Shown piece after piece: positions 34,666 through 43,397 of a DNA stretch of 64,000 nucleotides. Under the pieces are notes generated by a model that worked only from the letters and a program-made list of their open reading frames with translations, made no database searches and was not told the DNA's origin. Position 1 is the stretch's first letter, and the number at the start of each line of letters is the position of its first letter. Source of the stretch: Rhizobium sp. GN54 (GTDB lineage: Bacteria > Pseudomonadota > Alphaproteobacteria > Rhizobiales > Rhizobiaceae); the NCBI RefSeq assembly GCF_021026345.1, contig NZ_JAJNCZ010000003.1, positions 372,001 through 436,000 of the forward strand. The letters run 5' to 3'. The translations under genes and the position numbers were made by a program.

Positions 34666-35544
34666 ATGAACGAGAGCAAAAAGGGCGCGATCCTGGTCAT
34701 ATCGAGCCATGTCGTGCGCGGCACGGTCGGAAACCGCGCCGCGGTCTTCGCGCTCGAGACCCTCGGCCACCCGGTCTGGGCGCTGCCGACCGTCATCCTC
34801 TCCTGGCATCCGGGCCATGGCCGCTCGACGCGGGTGGCGATGGCGCCGTCCGAATTCGACGCGATCGTCGACGATCTTCTGGCGTCACCCTGGCGCGGCG
34901 AGATCAGGGGTGTCCTGACCGGCTATGTCGGCGATCCCGCCCAGGCGACGTCGATTGCCCGGCTGGTGCGGAGCCTGAAGGCGGAAAACCCCGACCTCCT
35001 CTACCTGTGCGACCCGATCTGCGGCGACGAGGGCGGCCTCTACGTGCCGGTCGCCACGGCCGAGGCGATCCGCGACGAGCTGCTGCCGATCGCGTCGATC
35101 GCCACGCCGAACCGCTTCGAGCTTGCCTGGCTCGCGGGAGCGCCGCTCGAAACCAATGCCGCGATCATGGATGCGGCCCTCTCCCTCGGGCCGTCGCGCA
35201 TGCTGGTGACGTCGGCCTACCCGATGATGTCGGGCAGCATCGGCAATCTCTATCTGTCCGGCCGGACGGCCCTTCTCGCCGAGCACCGGCAGGTGCCCGA
35301 ACCGCCGCACGGCACCGGCGACCTGATGGCGGCGCTGTTCCTGTCGCGCCTCCTCGAAGGCCATTCCGAGGAGCGGGCGCTGCATCTGGCCACCGCAAGC
35401 GTCTTCGAGATCGTGGCGCGCAGCGCCAAGCGCGGCGCCGACGAGCTGACGCTGGAGCAGGACGCCTCAAGCCTGTCGACGCCGATGGCCATGGTGCAGA
35501 TGCGACGGCTCGTTCATCCCGGCGGCGCGCAGCGCGGTCCGTGA
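34666..35544 (+). CDS. pdxY: Pyridoxal kinase PdxY
   Basis: A 292-residue ribokinase-superfamily enzyme that phosphorylates pyridoxal (vitamin B6 salvage) using ATP. Signatures: VISSHVVRGTVGNRAAVFAL at the N-terminus, the substrate-side GHPVWALPTVILSWHPGHG, the central LLYLCDPICGDEGG and IATPNRFELAWL, and the catalytic PHGTGDLMAALFLSRL with the GTGD anion hole. The ATG at 34666 follows GGGGAACG; the frame is open for 77 codons upstream but without family similarity. It appears to be monocistronic; the carbonic anhydrase gene follows 143 nt later on the same strand. Confidence 0.95.
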   Translation: MNESKKGAILVISSHVVRGTVGNRAAVFALETLGHPVWALPTVILSWHPGHGRSTRVAMAPSEFDAIVDDLLASPWRGEIRGVLTGYVGDPAQATSIARLVRSLKAENPDLLYLCDPICGDEGGLYVPVATAEAIRDELLPIASIATPNRFELAWLAGAPLETNAAIMDAALSLGPSRMLVTSAYPMMSGSIGNLYLSGRTALLAEHRQVPEPPHGTGDLMAALFLSRLLEGHSEERALHLATASVFEIVARSAKRGADELTLEQDASSLSTPMAMVQMRRLVHPGGAQRGP

Positions 35545-35687
35545 CGCGCACCGGTTGCGCAGCCGTGCCGGCCGCCCCGCAGCCGTCGGAACGACCACGG
35601 ATTCGACGCTTGCGCTCGGGCATCCCGCTCGTTACAGCAGTCGCGGCGCCTACTACTCATTCGTCACCGCACGGGGGTATCGACCAC

Positions 35688-36329
35688 ATGCATCGCTTTC
35701 CTGACCATCTCCTGACCGGCTACCAGAACTTCATGGAAGGGCGCTTCAGCGAGCAGCAGCAGCGCTACCGCACGCTGGCCGACAGCGGCCAGAAGCCCAG
35801 GACGATGGTGATCGCCTGTTGCGACTCCCGCGCCGCGCCGGAAACGATCTTCGACAGCGGTCCGGGCGAGCTCTTCGTCGTGCGCAACGTGGCGAACCTG
35901 ATGCCGCCCTACGAGCCCGACGGACATTATCATTCAACCTCCGCCGCCCTCGAATTCGCCGTGCAGGCGCTGCGGGTGTCCGACATCGTCGTCATGGGCC
36001 ACGGCCGCTGCGGCGGCATCAAGGCGGCACTCGACCAGGAGGCCGAACCGCTCTCCCCCGGCGACTTCATCGGTCGCTGGATGCACCTTCTGAAGCCTGC
36101 CGCCGCGCAGATCCAGAACAACGACGTCATGACCGCGGGCGAGCGCCAGCGGGCGCTCGAGCGCATCTCGATCCGCAATTCCCTCACCAACCTGCGCACC
36201 TTCCCCTGCGTCCAGGTTCTGGAGCAGCGCGGCAAGCTCAACCTTCACGGCGCCTGGTTCGACATCTCCACCGGCGAGCTGTGGATCATGGATGTCAAGA
36301 CCGGCGATTTCCACCGTCCGGGAATGTAA
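35688..36329 (+). CDS. Beta-class carbonic anhydrase
   Basis: A 213-residue zinc enzyme interconverting CO2 and bicarbonate in the cytoplasm. The zinc ligands are visible in order: Cys in VIACCDSRAAPE (with its Asp-Arg dyad), then His and Cys in VMGHGRCGGIKAAL. The stretch VVRNVANLMPPYE and the late LNLHGAWFDISTGEL are also typical. The ATG at 35688 has a G-rich but distant (about 11 nt) ribosome site. It ends before a strong bidirectional hairpin and converges on the transglycosylase gene. Length is normal for the family. Confidence 0.95.
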   Translation: MHRFPDHLLTGYQNFMEGRFSEQQQRYRTLADSGQKPRTMVIACCDSRAAPETIFDSGPGELFVVRNVANLMPPYEPDGHYHSTSAALEFAVQALRVSDIVVMGHGRCGGIKAALDQEAEPLSPGDFIGRWMHLLKPAAAQIQNNDVMTAGERQRALERISIRNSLTNLRTFPCVQVLEQRGKLNLHGAWFDISTGELWIMDVKTGDFHRPGM

Positions 36330-36344
36330 GCCGGGAACGTGAAA

Positions 36345-36378
36345 AGGCCCGGCGCAGGACCGGGCCTCTCATCTTTGC
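36345..36378 (+). terminator. Intrinsic terminator after carbonic anhydrase gene
   Basis: Perfect 8-bp arms AGGCCCGG and CCGGGCCT with a 7-nt loop, followed by CTCATCTTT. It begins 16 nt past the carbonic anhydrase stop and sits between convergent genes; the AAAA before the left arm lets it serve the minus strand also. Confidence 0.8.
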
Positions 36379-36394
36379 CTTCCGTGGCCGGCGA

Positions 36395-37216
36395 TCAGTC
36401 GCCGTCGATATCGGCGGCGATGATGGCGATCGCGCGCTGGTAGACGTTCGCGGCATTCCAGCCCTGGATCGCGGCGAAGTTCGCCTGGCCCGGCTGGTAG
36501 CCGGCGCCGGGGGTCCAGCCGTGACCGCGCAGGAAGTTCGCCGTCGAGGCAAGCGCGTCCGCCTTGGAACGGACCAGGTCGATCCGGCCATCGCCGTCGC
36601 CGTCGACGCCGTACTTCAGGACGTTGACCGGCAGGAACTGGGTCTGGCCGATCTCGCCATGGGCCGCGCCGCGCGCCTGGGTGCTGAGCGTGCCGTTCTG
36701 GACGAGGTTCAGCGCCGCATAGAGCTGGTTGGTGAAATAGTCCGACCGGCGGCAGTCATAGGCGAGCGTGGCGACGGCCGAAAGCGTGTGCTCCTTGCCG
36801 AGGAAGCCGCCAAAGCCTGTCTCCATGCCCCAGATGGCGATCAGCGGGCCGGCCGGCACGCCGTACTGGCTTTCGATCCGGGCGAACAGGGCGGCGTTCT
36901 GGCGCTTCAGCCCCTTGCCGCGCTTCATGATCGCCTGGCCGCCACGCTTCTGCATGAACTGGTCGAGCGACAGCTTGAAGCTCTTCTGGCCGCGATCGGC
37001 ACGGATCGTCGCCCGGCTGTAGGAAACCTCGGCGAAAGCCCGGTCGAGCGTGCGCGGGCTGACGCCGTTGGCCGCCGCCTCTCCCTTGAACTGGTCGACC
37101 CAGGTCGCGAAGCCCGAGGCATTGTTGCCGCATTGCGCGGCCGCGGCCACGGCCGGTATCGCAGCCGTCAGCACCACCGCCGCCAGCCCCTGGAACATCC
37201 GCTTCATCAAGCCCAT
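36395..37216 (-). CDS. Lytic murein transglycosylase, MltB-like
   Basis: A 273-residue exported enzyme cleaving peptidoglycan glycan strands. A signal peptide (FQGLAAVVLTAAIPAVAAAA) is followed by the Slt2/MltB catalytic domain. Catalytic Glu lies in IAIWGMETGFGGFLG, and downstream are YDCRRSDYFTNQL, GEIGQTQFLPVNVLKYGVDGDGD and LRGHGWTPGAGY. There is no lipobox, so it is soluble in the periplasm rather than a lipoprotein like E. coli MltB. The start is one of two ATGs three codons apart; the first is given. It converges on the carbonic anhydrase gene and is probably monocistronic. Confidence 0.92.
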   Translation of the reverse strand: MGLMKRMFQGLAAVVLTAAIPAVAAAAQCGNNASGFATWVDQFKGEAAANGVSPRTLDRAFAEVSYSRATIRADRGQKSFKLSLDQFMQKRGGQAIMKRGKGLKRQNAALFARIESQYGVPAGPLIAIWGMETGFGGFLGKEHTLSAVATLAYDCRRSDYFTNQLYAALNLVQNGTLSTQARGAAHGEIGQTQFLPVNVLKYGVDGDGDGRIDLVRSKADALASTANFLRGHGWTPGAGYQPGQANFAAIQGWNAANVYQRAIAIIAADIDGD

Positions 37217-37337
37217 TGATCTAAACCCCGTGATCTCTCGAATTGCTTCGTGTGCAAACACGCCATGCCTGTCAGACAGTTCCTGGCCGTTCGATGCAGT
37301 CCCGGGGCGCTTTGGCGCCGCAGTGCGTCGTTTCAGG

Positions 37338-37373
37338 CAAAAGTCCCGCACCGTCTGACGTTGGATGCGGGAC
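37338..37373 (-). terminator. Intrinsic terminator after asd
   Basis: On the minus strand, GTCCCGCA and TGCGGGAC form perfect 8-bp arms with a 15-nt loop and are followed directly by TTTT. It lies about 30 nt past the asd stop codon and separates asd from the transglycosylase gene. Confidence 0.85.
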
Positions 37374-37403
37374 CTTCAATTTCCCAGGCCGCGGAAAGTT
37401 CCC

Positions 37404-38438
37404 TCAGGCGGCCTGCTTCTTGGACTTGATCAGCCCGCGATTGACGAGAAGCTCGGCGATCTGGATCGTATTCAGCGCCGCTCCCTTGCGCAGGTTGTCG
37501 GAAACGACCCAGATGTTCAGGCCGTTCTCGACGGTCGCATCCTCGCGGATGCGCGAGATGTAGGTCGCGTCCTCGCCGGCCGATTCGTAAGGGGTGATGT
37601 AGCCGCCGTTTTCCTGCTTGTCGATCACCTGGCAGCCCGGCGCCTCGCGCAGGATGTCGCGCGCCTCGTCGGCGGTGATCTCGTTTTCGAACTCGATGTT
37701 GACCGATTCGGAGTGGCCGATGAAGACCGGGACGCGCACGGCCGTGCAGGTCACCTTGATCTTCGGGTCGAGCATCTTCTTGGTCTCGGCCAGAACCTTC
37801 CACTCTTCCTTCGTGTAGCCGTCTTCCATGAACACGTCGATGTGCGGAATGACGTTGAAGGCGATGCGCTTGGTGAACTTCTTGCTCTCGATCGGATCGG
37901 CGACGAAGACGGCGCGGGTCTGGTTGAACAATTCGTCCATGCCGTCCTTGCCGGCGCCGGAAACCGACTGGTAGGTCGAAATGACGACGCGCTTGATGGT
38001 GGCGCGGTCGTGCAGCGGCTTCAGCGCCACGACGAGCTGCGCCGTCGAGCAATTCGGGTTGGCGATGATGTTCTTCTTGGTGAAGCCCTCGATCGCGTCC
38101 GGGTTGACCTCCGGAACGATCAGCGGCACTTCGGCGTCGTAGCGCCAGGCAGACGAGTTGTCGATGACGACGCAGCCCTGCGCGCCGATCTTCGGCGAAT
38201 ACTTCAGCGAAACGGCGCCGCCGGCGGACATCAGGCAGATGTCGGTGTCGGAGAAATCATAGGTTTCGAGATTGTGGACCTTCAGCGTCTTGTCGCCGAA
38301 GGAAACTTCCGTGCCGACCGAACGGCTCGAGGCCAGCGCCACGACCTCGTCGGCCGGGAAGCCGCGCTCGGACAGGATGTTCAGCATTTCGCGCCCGACA
38401 TTGCCGGTAGCGCCGGCGACTGCAATCTTGAAGCCCAT
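37404..38438 (-). CDS. asd: Aspartate-semialdehyde dehydrogenase
   Basis: A 344-residue NADPH enzyme converting aspartyl phosphate to aspartate semialdehyde, the branch point for lysine (and diaminopimelate), threonine and methionine. It has the N-terminal VAGATGNVGREML, the catalytic Cys in IANPNCSTAQLV, the substrate loop TYQSVSGAGKDG and the His in VRVPVFIGHSESV. ATG at 38438 agrees with the family N-terminus MGFKIAVAG. It is followed by a good terminator, so it is transcribed alone. Upstream lies a 39-codon frame rich in Thr and Lys codons at its end (38554-38673) and a GC-rich hairpin, a possible attenuation leader. Confidence 0.97.
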   Translation of the reverse strand: MGFKIAVAGATGNVGREMLNILSERGFPADEVVALASSRSVGTEVSFGDKTLKVHNLETYDFSDTDICLMSAGGAVSLKYSPKIGAQGCVVIDNSSAWRYDAEVPLIVPEVNPDAIEGFTKKNIIANPNCSTAQLVVALKPLHDRATIKRVVISTYQSVSGAGKDGMDELFNQTRAVFVADPIESKKFTKRIAFNVIPHIDVFMEDGYTKEEWKVLAETKKMLDPKIKVTCTAVRVPVFIGHSESVNIEFENEITADEARDILREAPGCQVIDKQENGGYITPYESAGEDATYISRIREDATVENGLNIWVVSDNLRKGAALNTIQIAELLVNRGLIKSKKQAA

Positions 38439-38515
38439 GGGTCTTGCTCTCTTTCTCTGCCTCTCCTCGGTTCGTTGAGGGGAAGCCCGGCAGCCGGAGC
38501 ACGCGGGCCTCTTGT

Positions 38516-38532
38516 CCCCGGCCGTGCCGGGG
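38516..38532 (-). promoter_or_regulatory. Hairpin between leader ORF and asd
   Basis: CCCCGGC and GCCGGGG form a perfect 7-bp stem with a CGT loop, 22 nt past the 39-codon frame and 78 nt before asd. A partly competing pairing (GCCCG with CGGGC, 38484-38507) lies just downstream. No T run follows, so if it regulates asd it would act by structure switching rather than as a simple terminator. Confidence 0.3.
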
Positions 38533-38553
38533 AGAGAGCGGCGGCCAAGGACG

Positions 38554-38673
38554 TCAGACGGTTTTCGTCGTCGTTTTGGCCATGAATTTGGAAGAAGCGG
38601 GCACGCGCCGTGCCGCTCCGGCAATCTCTGCCGGCCGACTGCTGTCTGCGATTTCAAGCTCGCGGCGAAGCAT
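38554..38673 (-). CDS. Possible 39-residue leader ORF upstream of asd
   Basis: ATG at 38673 has AAAGGA with 7 nt spacing and opens 39 codons ending in TGA 115 nt before asd, on the same strand. The first part is mixed and charged; the last ten residues are MAKTTTKTV preceded by Phe, that is four Thr and two Lys codons, products of the pathway asd feeds. This is the composition of an attenuator leader. The rest of the 537-nt gap between asd and the MHS transporter (38439-38975) holds the divergent promoters and no other frame with a ribosome site. It could equally be a small free-standing protein. Confidence 0.4.
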   Translation of the reverse strand: MLRRELEIADSSRPAEIAGAARRVPASSKFMAKTTTKTV

Positions 38674-38975
38674 GGCGCTGTCCTTTTCCGGAGGCTGCTA
38701 ATAAGCGTTTTTGCCCACGAGTCAAGGGATGCTCGGCGGCGCGGCGATCAAGTTCGCCTCACGATTGCGTCGCCCTGCCGCGCCCGCCGCGGCTGCCTGC
38801 CGCCGCAGAACCGACGCGCCGCGTTAGACTAAAGTCATAATCCGAAAGCCGCGCAGCGCGGATTCCCCTTTTCTGCCATCCTCTTGCCAGGAGCACCGCG
38901 CGCGCCTGACCGAGGAGGGTCGGCGTGCAAAAGGGGAATGGCGCTCTACCGCTGTTTGAACTGGAGGATTTCACA

Positions 38976-40865
38976 ATGGCAAATGCCGCGACGGTGGACG
39001 ACACCAAGACGCGTCCGATGACTGCCGAGGAGAAGAAGGTCATCTTCGCCTCGTCGCTGGGTACCGTATTCGAATGGTACGATTTCTATCTCTACGGCTC
39101 GCTCGCCGTCTTCATCGGCGCCGCCTTCTTCAGCGAGTATCCGGAAACGACGCGCAACATCTTCGCCCTTCTCGCCTTTGCTGCGGGCTTCCTGGTCCGC
39201 CCCTTCGGCGCGCTGGTCTTCGGACGGCTCGGCGACCTCGTCGGCCGCAAGTACACCTTCCTCATCACCATCCTGATCATGGGTCTGTCGACCTTCCTCG
39301 TCGGCATCCTGCCGGGTGCCGCCTCGATCGGTATCGCCGCTCCGATCCTGCTGCTCGTCCTGCGCATGCTGCAGGGCCTGGCGCTCGGCGGTGAATACGG
39401 CGGTGCTGCGACCTACGTCGCCGAACACGCGCCCAACGGCCGGCGCGGCTACTACACGTCGTGGATCCAGACCACGGCGACGCTCGGTCTGTTCCTGTCG
39501 CTCGTCGTCATCCTCGCGGTGCAGTTCATGCTCGGCAAGGAAGCCTTCGCCGCCTGGGGCTGGCGCATCCCGTTCCTCGTCTCGGTCGTCCTGCTCGGCA
39601 TCTCCGTCTGGATCCGCCTGAAGATGAACGAATCGCCCGCCTTCAAGAAGATGAAGGAAGAGGGCAAGGGCTCCAAGGCTCCGCTGACCGAAGCCTTCGG
39701 CCAGTGGAAGAACGCCAAGATCGCGCTGCTCGCCCTGTTCGGCGCCGTCGTCGGCCAGGCCGTCGTCTGGTATTCCGGCCAGTTCTACGCCCTGTTCTTC
39801 CTGACCGGCGTCCTGAAGGTCGACGGCCAGTCGGCCAACATCATGGTGGCCATTTCGCTTCTGATCGGCACCGGCTTCTTCGTCCTGTTCGGCTGGCTGT
39901 CGGACAAGGTCGGCCGCAAGCCGATCATCATGGCCGGCCTGCTGCTCGCCATCCTGACCTACTTCCCGCTGTTCAAGGCCCTGACCTGGGCCGGCAACCC
40001 GGCACTGGCCCAGGCCCAGGCGACCGTCCGCGCGACCGTCACCGCCGCACCGGGCGATTGCAAGTTCCAGTTCAACCCGACGGGCACGGCGAAGTTCACC
40101 ACCTCGTGCGACATCGCAACCGCGTTCCTGACCAAGAACTCGGTGCCCTATGACGTCGTGACCACGGCCGCCGCCGGCACCCCGGCAACGGTTCAGGTCG
40201 GCGACACGACGATCAACAGCTTCGACGCCGTCGCCGCCGGCGACCAGGCAAAGGCGATGACGTCGGCCTTCGAGAAGCAGGTCAACATCGCCCTGCACGA
40301 CGCCGGCTACCCGCTGGTGCGCGCTGCAGCCAAGGTTCCGGACGCCAGGCTCGACGCCTTCGTCGCCGCCAATCCGGAACTCGCCCTCGACGCGGCCGCC
40401 ATCCGTGCCGGCGACAGTGCGAGCATGACCGGCGCCGACCTCGTCAACGCCAAGCTGCTCACGGCCGAGGAAGCCACCGGTGTCGATAGCATGCCGGTCT
40501 TCACCATCGCCAACGGCGGCGCCTTCTCGATGGTCGCCGATCCGGCTGCCGTCAACTGGACCATGATCATCGCCGTGCTGACCGTCCTCGTCATCTATGT
40601 GACGATGGTCTACGGCCCGATCGCAGCGCTGCTCGTCGAACTGTTCCCGACCCGCATCCGCTACACCGGCATGTCGCTGCCCTACCACATCGGCAACGGC
40701 TGGTTCGGCGGCCTGCTGCCGGCAACCGCCTTCGCCATGAGCGCAGCCAGGGGCGACATCTACTACGGCCTCTGGTACCCGATCGTCTTCGCGGCGATCA
40801 CGCTGGTGATCGGCCTTCTGTTCCTGCCGGAAACGAAGGACCGTGACATCCACGCGATGAACTGA
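38976..40865 (+). CDS. MHS-family MFS transporter with a large extracytoplasmic insertion
   Basis: A 629-residue carrier of the metabolite:H+ symporter family. The N-terminal signature GTVFEWYDFYLYGSLA and the loop GRLGDLVGRKYTF are clear, as are GGEYGGAATYVAEHAP and, in the C-terminal half, LVELFPTRIRYTGMSLPYHIGNG. Usual members have 420-560 residues; here about 190 residues (roughly 340-526) are inserted between helices 8 and 9. The insert is Ala/Thr-rich, contains two Cys (GDCKF, TTSCDIATAF) and no hydrophobic helix, so it should form a periplasmic domain. GGAGG precedes ATG at 38976 by 7-8 nt. It is monocistronic with a strong terminator. The substrate is unknown; dicarboxylates, osmolytes or shikimate are family precedents. 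Confidence 0.92.
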   Translation: MANAATVDDTKTRPMTAEEKKVIFASSLGTVFEWYDFYLYGSLAVFIGAAFFSEYPETTRNIFALLAFAAGFLVRPFGALVFGRLGDLVGRKYTFLITILIMGLSTFLVGILPGAASIGIAAPILLLVLRMLQGLALGGEYGGAATYVAEHAPNGRRGYYTSWIQTTATLGLFLSLVVILAVQFMLGKEAFAAWGWRIPFLVSVVLLGISVWIRLKMNESPAFKKMKEEGKGSKAPLTEAFGQWKNAKIALLALFGAVVGQAVVWYSGQFYALFFLTGVLKVDGQSANIMVAISLLIGTGFFVLFGWLSDKVGRKPIIMAGLLLAILTYFPLFKALTWAGNPALAQAQATVRATVTAAPGDCKFQFNPTGTAKFTTSCDIATAFLTKNSVPYDVVTTAAAGTPATVQVGDTTINSFDAVAAGDQAKAMTSAFEKQVNIALHDAGYPLVRAAAKVPDARLDAFVAANPELALDAAAIRAGDSASMTGADLVNAKLLTAEEATGVDSMPVFTIANGGAFSMVADPAAVNWTMIIAVLTVLVIYVTMVYGPIAALLVELFPTRIRYTGMSLPYHIGNGWFGGLLPATAFAMSAARGDIYYGLWYPIVFAAITLVIGLLFLPETKDRDIHAMN

Positions 40866-40890
40866 CGGCAAGACCCCTGAACGTTGCGAT

Positions 40891-40926
40891 GGGCCCGGCG
40901 CAAACCGCCGGGCCCTTTGTCTTTCT
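40891..40926 (+). terminator. Bidirectional intrinsic terminator
   Basis: Perfect 10-bp arms GGGCCCGGCG and CGCCGGGCCC with loop CAAAC, followed by TTTGTCTTTCTC. It lies 26 nt past the MHS transporter stop and directly before the convergent PAP2 gene. Confidence 0.9.
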
Positions 40927-41702
40927 CAGATCAGCCGGCTAAGCCGCGGCGTCGGCCAGCCCTGGCCGTCGATCGTGAAGACGAGGCCGAAACGGGCAAA
41001 GACGATCGAGGTCGCAAACGCGAACCAGCAGCCGAGCGCAAGCCCCGCCGCCACGTCGCTCGGATAGTGGACGCCGATGATCACCCGTGTCGCCGCAAGC
41101 CACAGTCCGAGCCCGATGAAGAACAGCCGTAAGCGGGGAAAGAGCAGCACCAGCGCCATGAACAGCGCGCCGATATGGGCCGAATGTCCGGAAGGGAAGC
41201 TCTCGTGCATCCAGCCGCCGAAGGGCTGGAAGGAGAAGATCCCCTCCTCGTTGTAGAGCGGCGGGCGGGCACGGCCGATCGAGAATTTCAGCGCATGCAC
41301 GACGATGCTGGCGGAGACGACCGACAGCGCCGTATAGGCCGCCATCTGCGTCAGGTAGGTCAGCCGGAACCTGCGCCGGACCCTGAACAACTGTCCCCCG
41401 ACGAGAGAGACGACCGCGACCAGCATTGCGATCGCGCCGAGAATGAAGGCCAGCTTGCCGATGTCGGTGAGGTCCCCGGCGATCGCCACCAGCGGCGGCG
41501 ACAAGGCCTCCGCGGCCTGCCCGAGCGGCCGGTCGAAGACGAAGAACGCGATCGCCACCACGTTGAGCGCGGAAAGCGCAAAGCCCTTCCAGGGAACCCG
41601 CCGGTGCAGCTTGCGGCGCACGGCGTAGCGCCGCTTGAACGCGGTCCGGAAAGACTGTTTCTGCCGTGTCCTGTCGATCATCGCGCCCCGGCTGCCTGTC
41701 AT
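40926..41702 (-). CDS. PAP2-family membrane phosphatase
   Basis: A 258-residue integral membrane phosphatase. The three PAP2 signature motifs are present: KFSIGRARPP, then the PSGHSAH motif, then RVIIGVHYPSDVAAG with the catalytic His and Asp. Five or six hydrophobic segments surround them, after a very basic N-terminus (about residues 8-35). Members dephosphorylate undecaprenyl diphosphate, phosphatidic acid, phosphatidylglycerol phosphate or lipid A. The start is uncertain among ATGs at 41732, 41702 and 41681. It is separated from leuB by a hairpin and converges on the MHS transporter. Confidence 0.9.
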   Translation of the reverse strand: MTGSRGAMIDRTRQKQSFRTAFKRRYAVRRKLHRRVPWKGFALSALNVVAIAFFVFDRPLGQAAEALSPPLVAIAGDLTDIGKLAFILGAIAMLVAVVSLVGGQLFRVRRRFRLTYLTQMAAYTALSVVSASIVVHALKFSIGRARPPLYNEEGIFSFQPFGGWMHESFPSGHSAHIGALFMALVLLFPRLRLFFIGLGLWLAATRVIIGVHYPSDVAAGLALGCWFAFATSIVFARFGLVFTIDGQGWPTPRLSRLI

Positions 41703-41802
41703 GCCCCGTATATCCTGCTTCGCAGGCGACATAGGCCCTGGCACCGGTTCCTTCAATGAAAGCGCTGCAAATTTGTCCGTCCCGGCCGCGGTCGCTGCGA
41801 CG

Positions 41803-41838
41803 GCAAACGGCACCGCCACGTTGCCGTGACGGTGCCGC
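41803..41838 (-). terminator. Terminator hairpin after leuB
   Basis: Arms CGGCACCG and CGGTGCCG (8 bp, perfect) with a 14-nt loop, followed on the minus strand by TTTGCC. It lies about 28 nt past the leuB stop, between leuB and the PAP2 gene. Confidence 0.6.
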
Positions 41839-41864
41839 CGATCGTCGGAAACAGTGCTTTCGGA

Positions 41865-42977
41865 TCAGGCCGAGAGCGTCTTGAACTCGGCCAGGATCGC
41901 CTCGCCCATCTCGCTCGTGCCCACCTTCGTGCAGCCCTCGGCCATGATGTCGCCAGTGCGGATGCCGCGGTCGAGCACGTTGGCGATCGCCTTTTCGAGG
42001 CTGTCGGCTTCGTCAACGAGATTGAAGGAGTAGCGCAGGCACATCGCGAAGGAGGCGATCATGGCGATCGGGTTGGCGACGCCGGTGCCCGCGATGTCGG
42101 GCGCCGAGCCGTGCACCGGCTCGTAGAGTGCCTTGCGCTTGCCGGTCTTCGCATCCGGCGCGCCGAGCGAGGCCGACGGCAGCATGCCGAGCGAACCGGT
42201 CAGCATGGCGGCGACGTCGGAGAGCATGTCGCCGAACAGGTTGTCGGTGACGATCACGTCGAACTGCTTGGGCGCGCGCACGAGCTGCATGCCGCCGGCA
42301 TCGGCCAGCATGTGCTCGAGCTGCACGTCGGAGTATTTGGCCTTGTGCGTCTCGGTCACCACCTGGTTCCACAAGACGCCGGATTTCATGACGTTGCGCT
42401 TTTCCATCGAGCAGACGCGGTTGTTGCGGGTGCGCGCCAGTTCGAAGGCGACGCCGGCGATACGCTCGATCTCGTAGGTGTCGTAGACCTGCGTGTCGAT
42501 ACCGCGCTTCTGGCCGTTGCCGAGGTCGACGATCTCCTTCGGTTCGCCGAAATAGACGCCGCCGGTCAGCTCGCGCACGATCAGGATGTCGAGGCCCTCG
42601 ACCAGTTCGGGCTTCAGAGAGGATGCGGCGGCGAGCGCCGGGTAGCAGATCGCCGGGCGCAGGTTTGCGAAGAGCTCCAGGTCCTTGCGCAGGCGCAGCA
42701 GGCCGGCCTCGGGACGGACTTCATAGGGAACGGCGTCCCACTTCGGTCCGCCGACCGCGCCGAACAGCACCGCATCGGCGTTCAGCGCCTTCTGCATGTC
42801 CCCTTCCGAGATCGCCGCGCCATGGGCGTCGTAGGCCGAGCCGCCGACGAGGCCCTCGTCGACGACGAAACCGGCGCCCTTCTCGGCGTTCATGTAGGCG
42901 ATGATCTTGCGGACTTCCGCCATGGCTTCCGGGCCGATGCCGTCGCCGGGCAGGAGGAAAAGGTTGCGCACTGTCAT
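41865..42977 (-). CDS. leuB: 3-Isopropylmalate dehydrogenase
   Basis: A 370-residue NAD-dependent oxidative decarboxylase, third step of leucine synthesis. Signatures: [16 protein letters not shown] at the N-terminus, [17 protein letters not shown] for substrate contacts, [16 protein letters not shown], and the metal- and NAD-binding [16 protein letters not shown] and [17 protein letters not shown]. Length is standard. It is monocistronic, bounded by a terminator hairpin downstream. Its pathway partner leuD lies 14 kb away (57004-57609), so the leucine genes are split as is common in alphaproteobacteria. Confidence 0.98.
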   Translation of the reverse strand: MTVRNLFLLPGDGIGPEAMAEVRKIIAYMNAEKGAGFVVDEGLVGGSAYDAHGAAISEGDMQKALNADAVLFGAVGGPKWDAVPYEVRPEAGLLRLRKDLELFANLRPAICYPALAAASSLKPELVEGLDILIVRELTGGVYFGEPKEIVDLGNGQKRGIDTQVYDTYEIERIAGVAFELARTRNNRVCSMEKRNVMKSGVLWNQVVTETHKAKYSDVQLEHMLADAGGMQLVRAPKQFDVIVTDNLFGDMLSDVAAMLTGSLGMLPSASLGAPDAKTGKRKALYEPVHGSAPDIAGTGVANPIAMIASFAMCLRYSFNLVDEADSLEKAIANVLDRGIRTGDIMAEGCTKVGTSEMGEAILAEFKTLSA

Positions 42978-43183
42978 GGGATTGTCCTTGTCGAATGCTC
43001 GGTGGAGTTCACGTCGCGCGGTTTTTAGCGCAACTTCCGTTCAAGGAAAATCGTCGAAACGAAAGAATTTTGCGCCGGAGCCAGCGGCTGTCACCCCGGA
43101 GACAGAAGCGGGCCCTCCCTCCGTGCGATCAAGCGGCCGGCGCCGCCGAACCGGGCCCGGCGCACCAGACGGAGGAGCTGAAA

Positions 43184-43276
43184 ATGTATCATCATGTGCA
43201 GGCCGTCCTCGCCGCGATCCGCTCGGCGATCGATGCGCTTCTCTTCCGGCACCGCCCGCCGCCGGGCTTCCGCTGA
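43184..43276 (+). CDS. Small uncharacterised protein (30 residues)
   Basis: ATG at 43184 is preceded by GGAGGAG with 5-6 nt spacing, among the best ribosome sites in the window, and opens 30 codons ending in TGA. The product starts MYHHVQ, continues as an amphipathic helix ([14 protein letters not shown]) and ends in a basic, Pro-rich tail. It lies in the 420-nt gap between leuB and the cupin gene. I do not recognise the family; a small membrane-surface peptide is possible. The rest of the gap shows no other frame with a ribosome site. Confidence 0.5.
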   Translation: MYHHVQAVLAAIRSAIDALLFRHRPPPGFR

Positions 43277-43397
43277 CAGAGTGCGGGTGCGCCCGAGGGT
43301 CCAGCCGGGACCGAATGGCGCATCGCGTCTTCCCGTCCGCTCCGTTCCGTTGCAGGATGCCTCCTCGCCAGCCGTCAACGAGGACAGGAGACGCACC

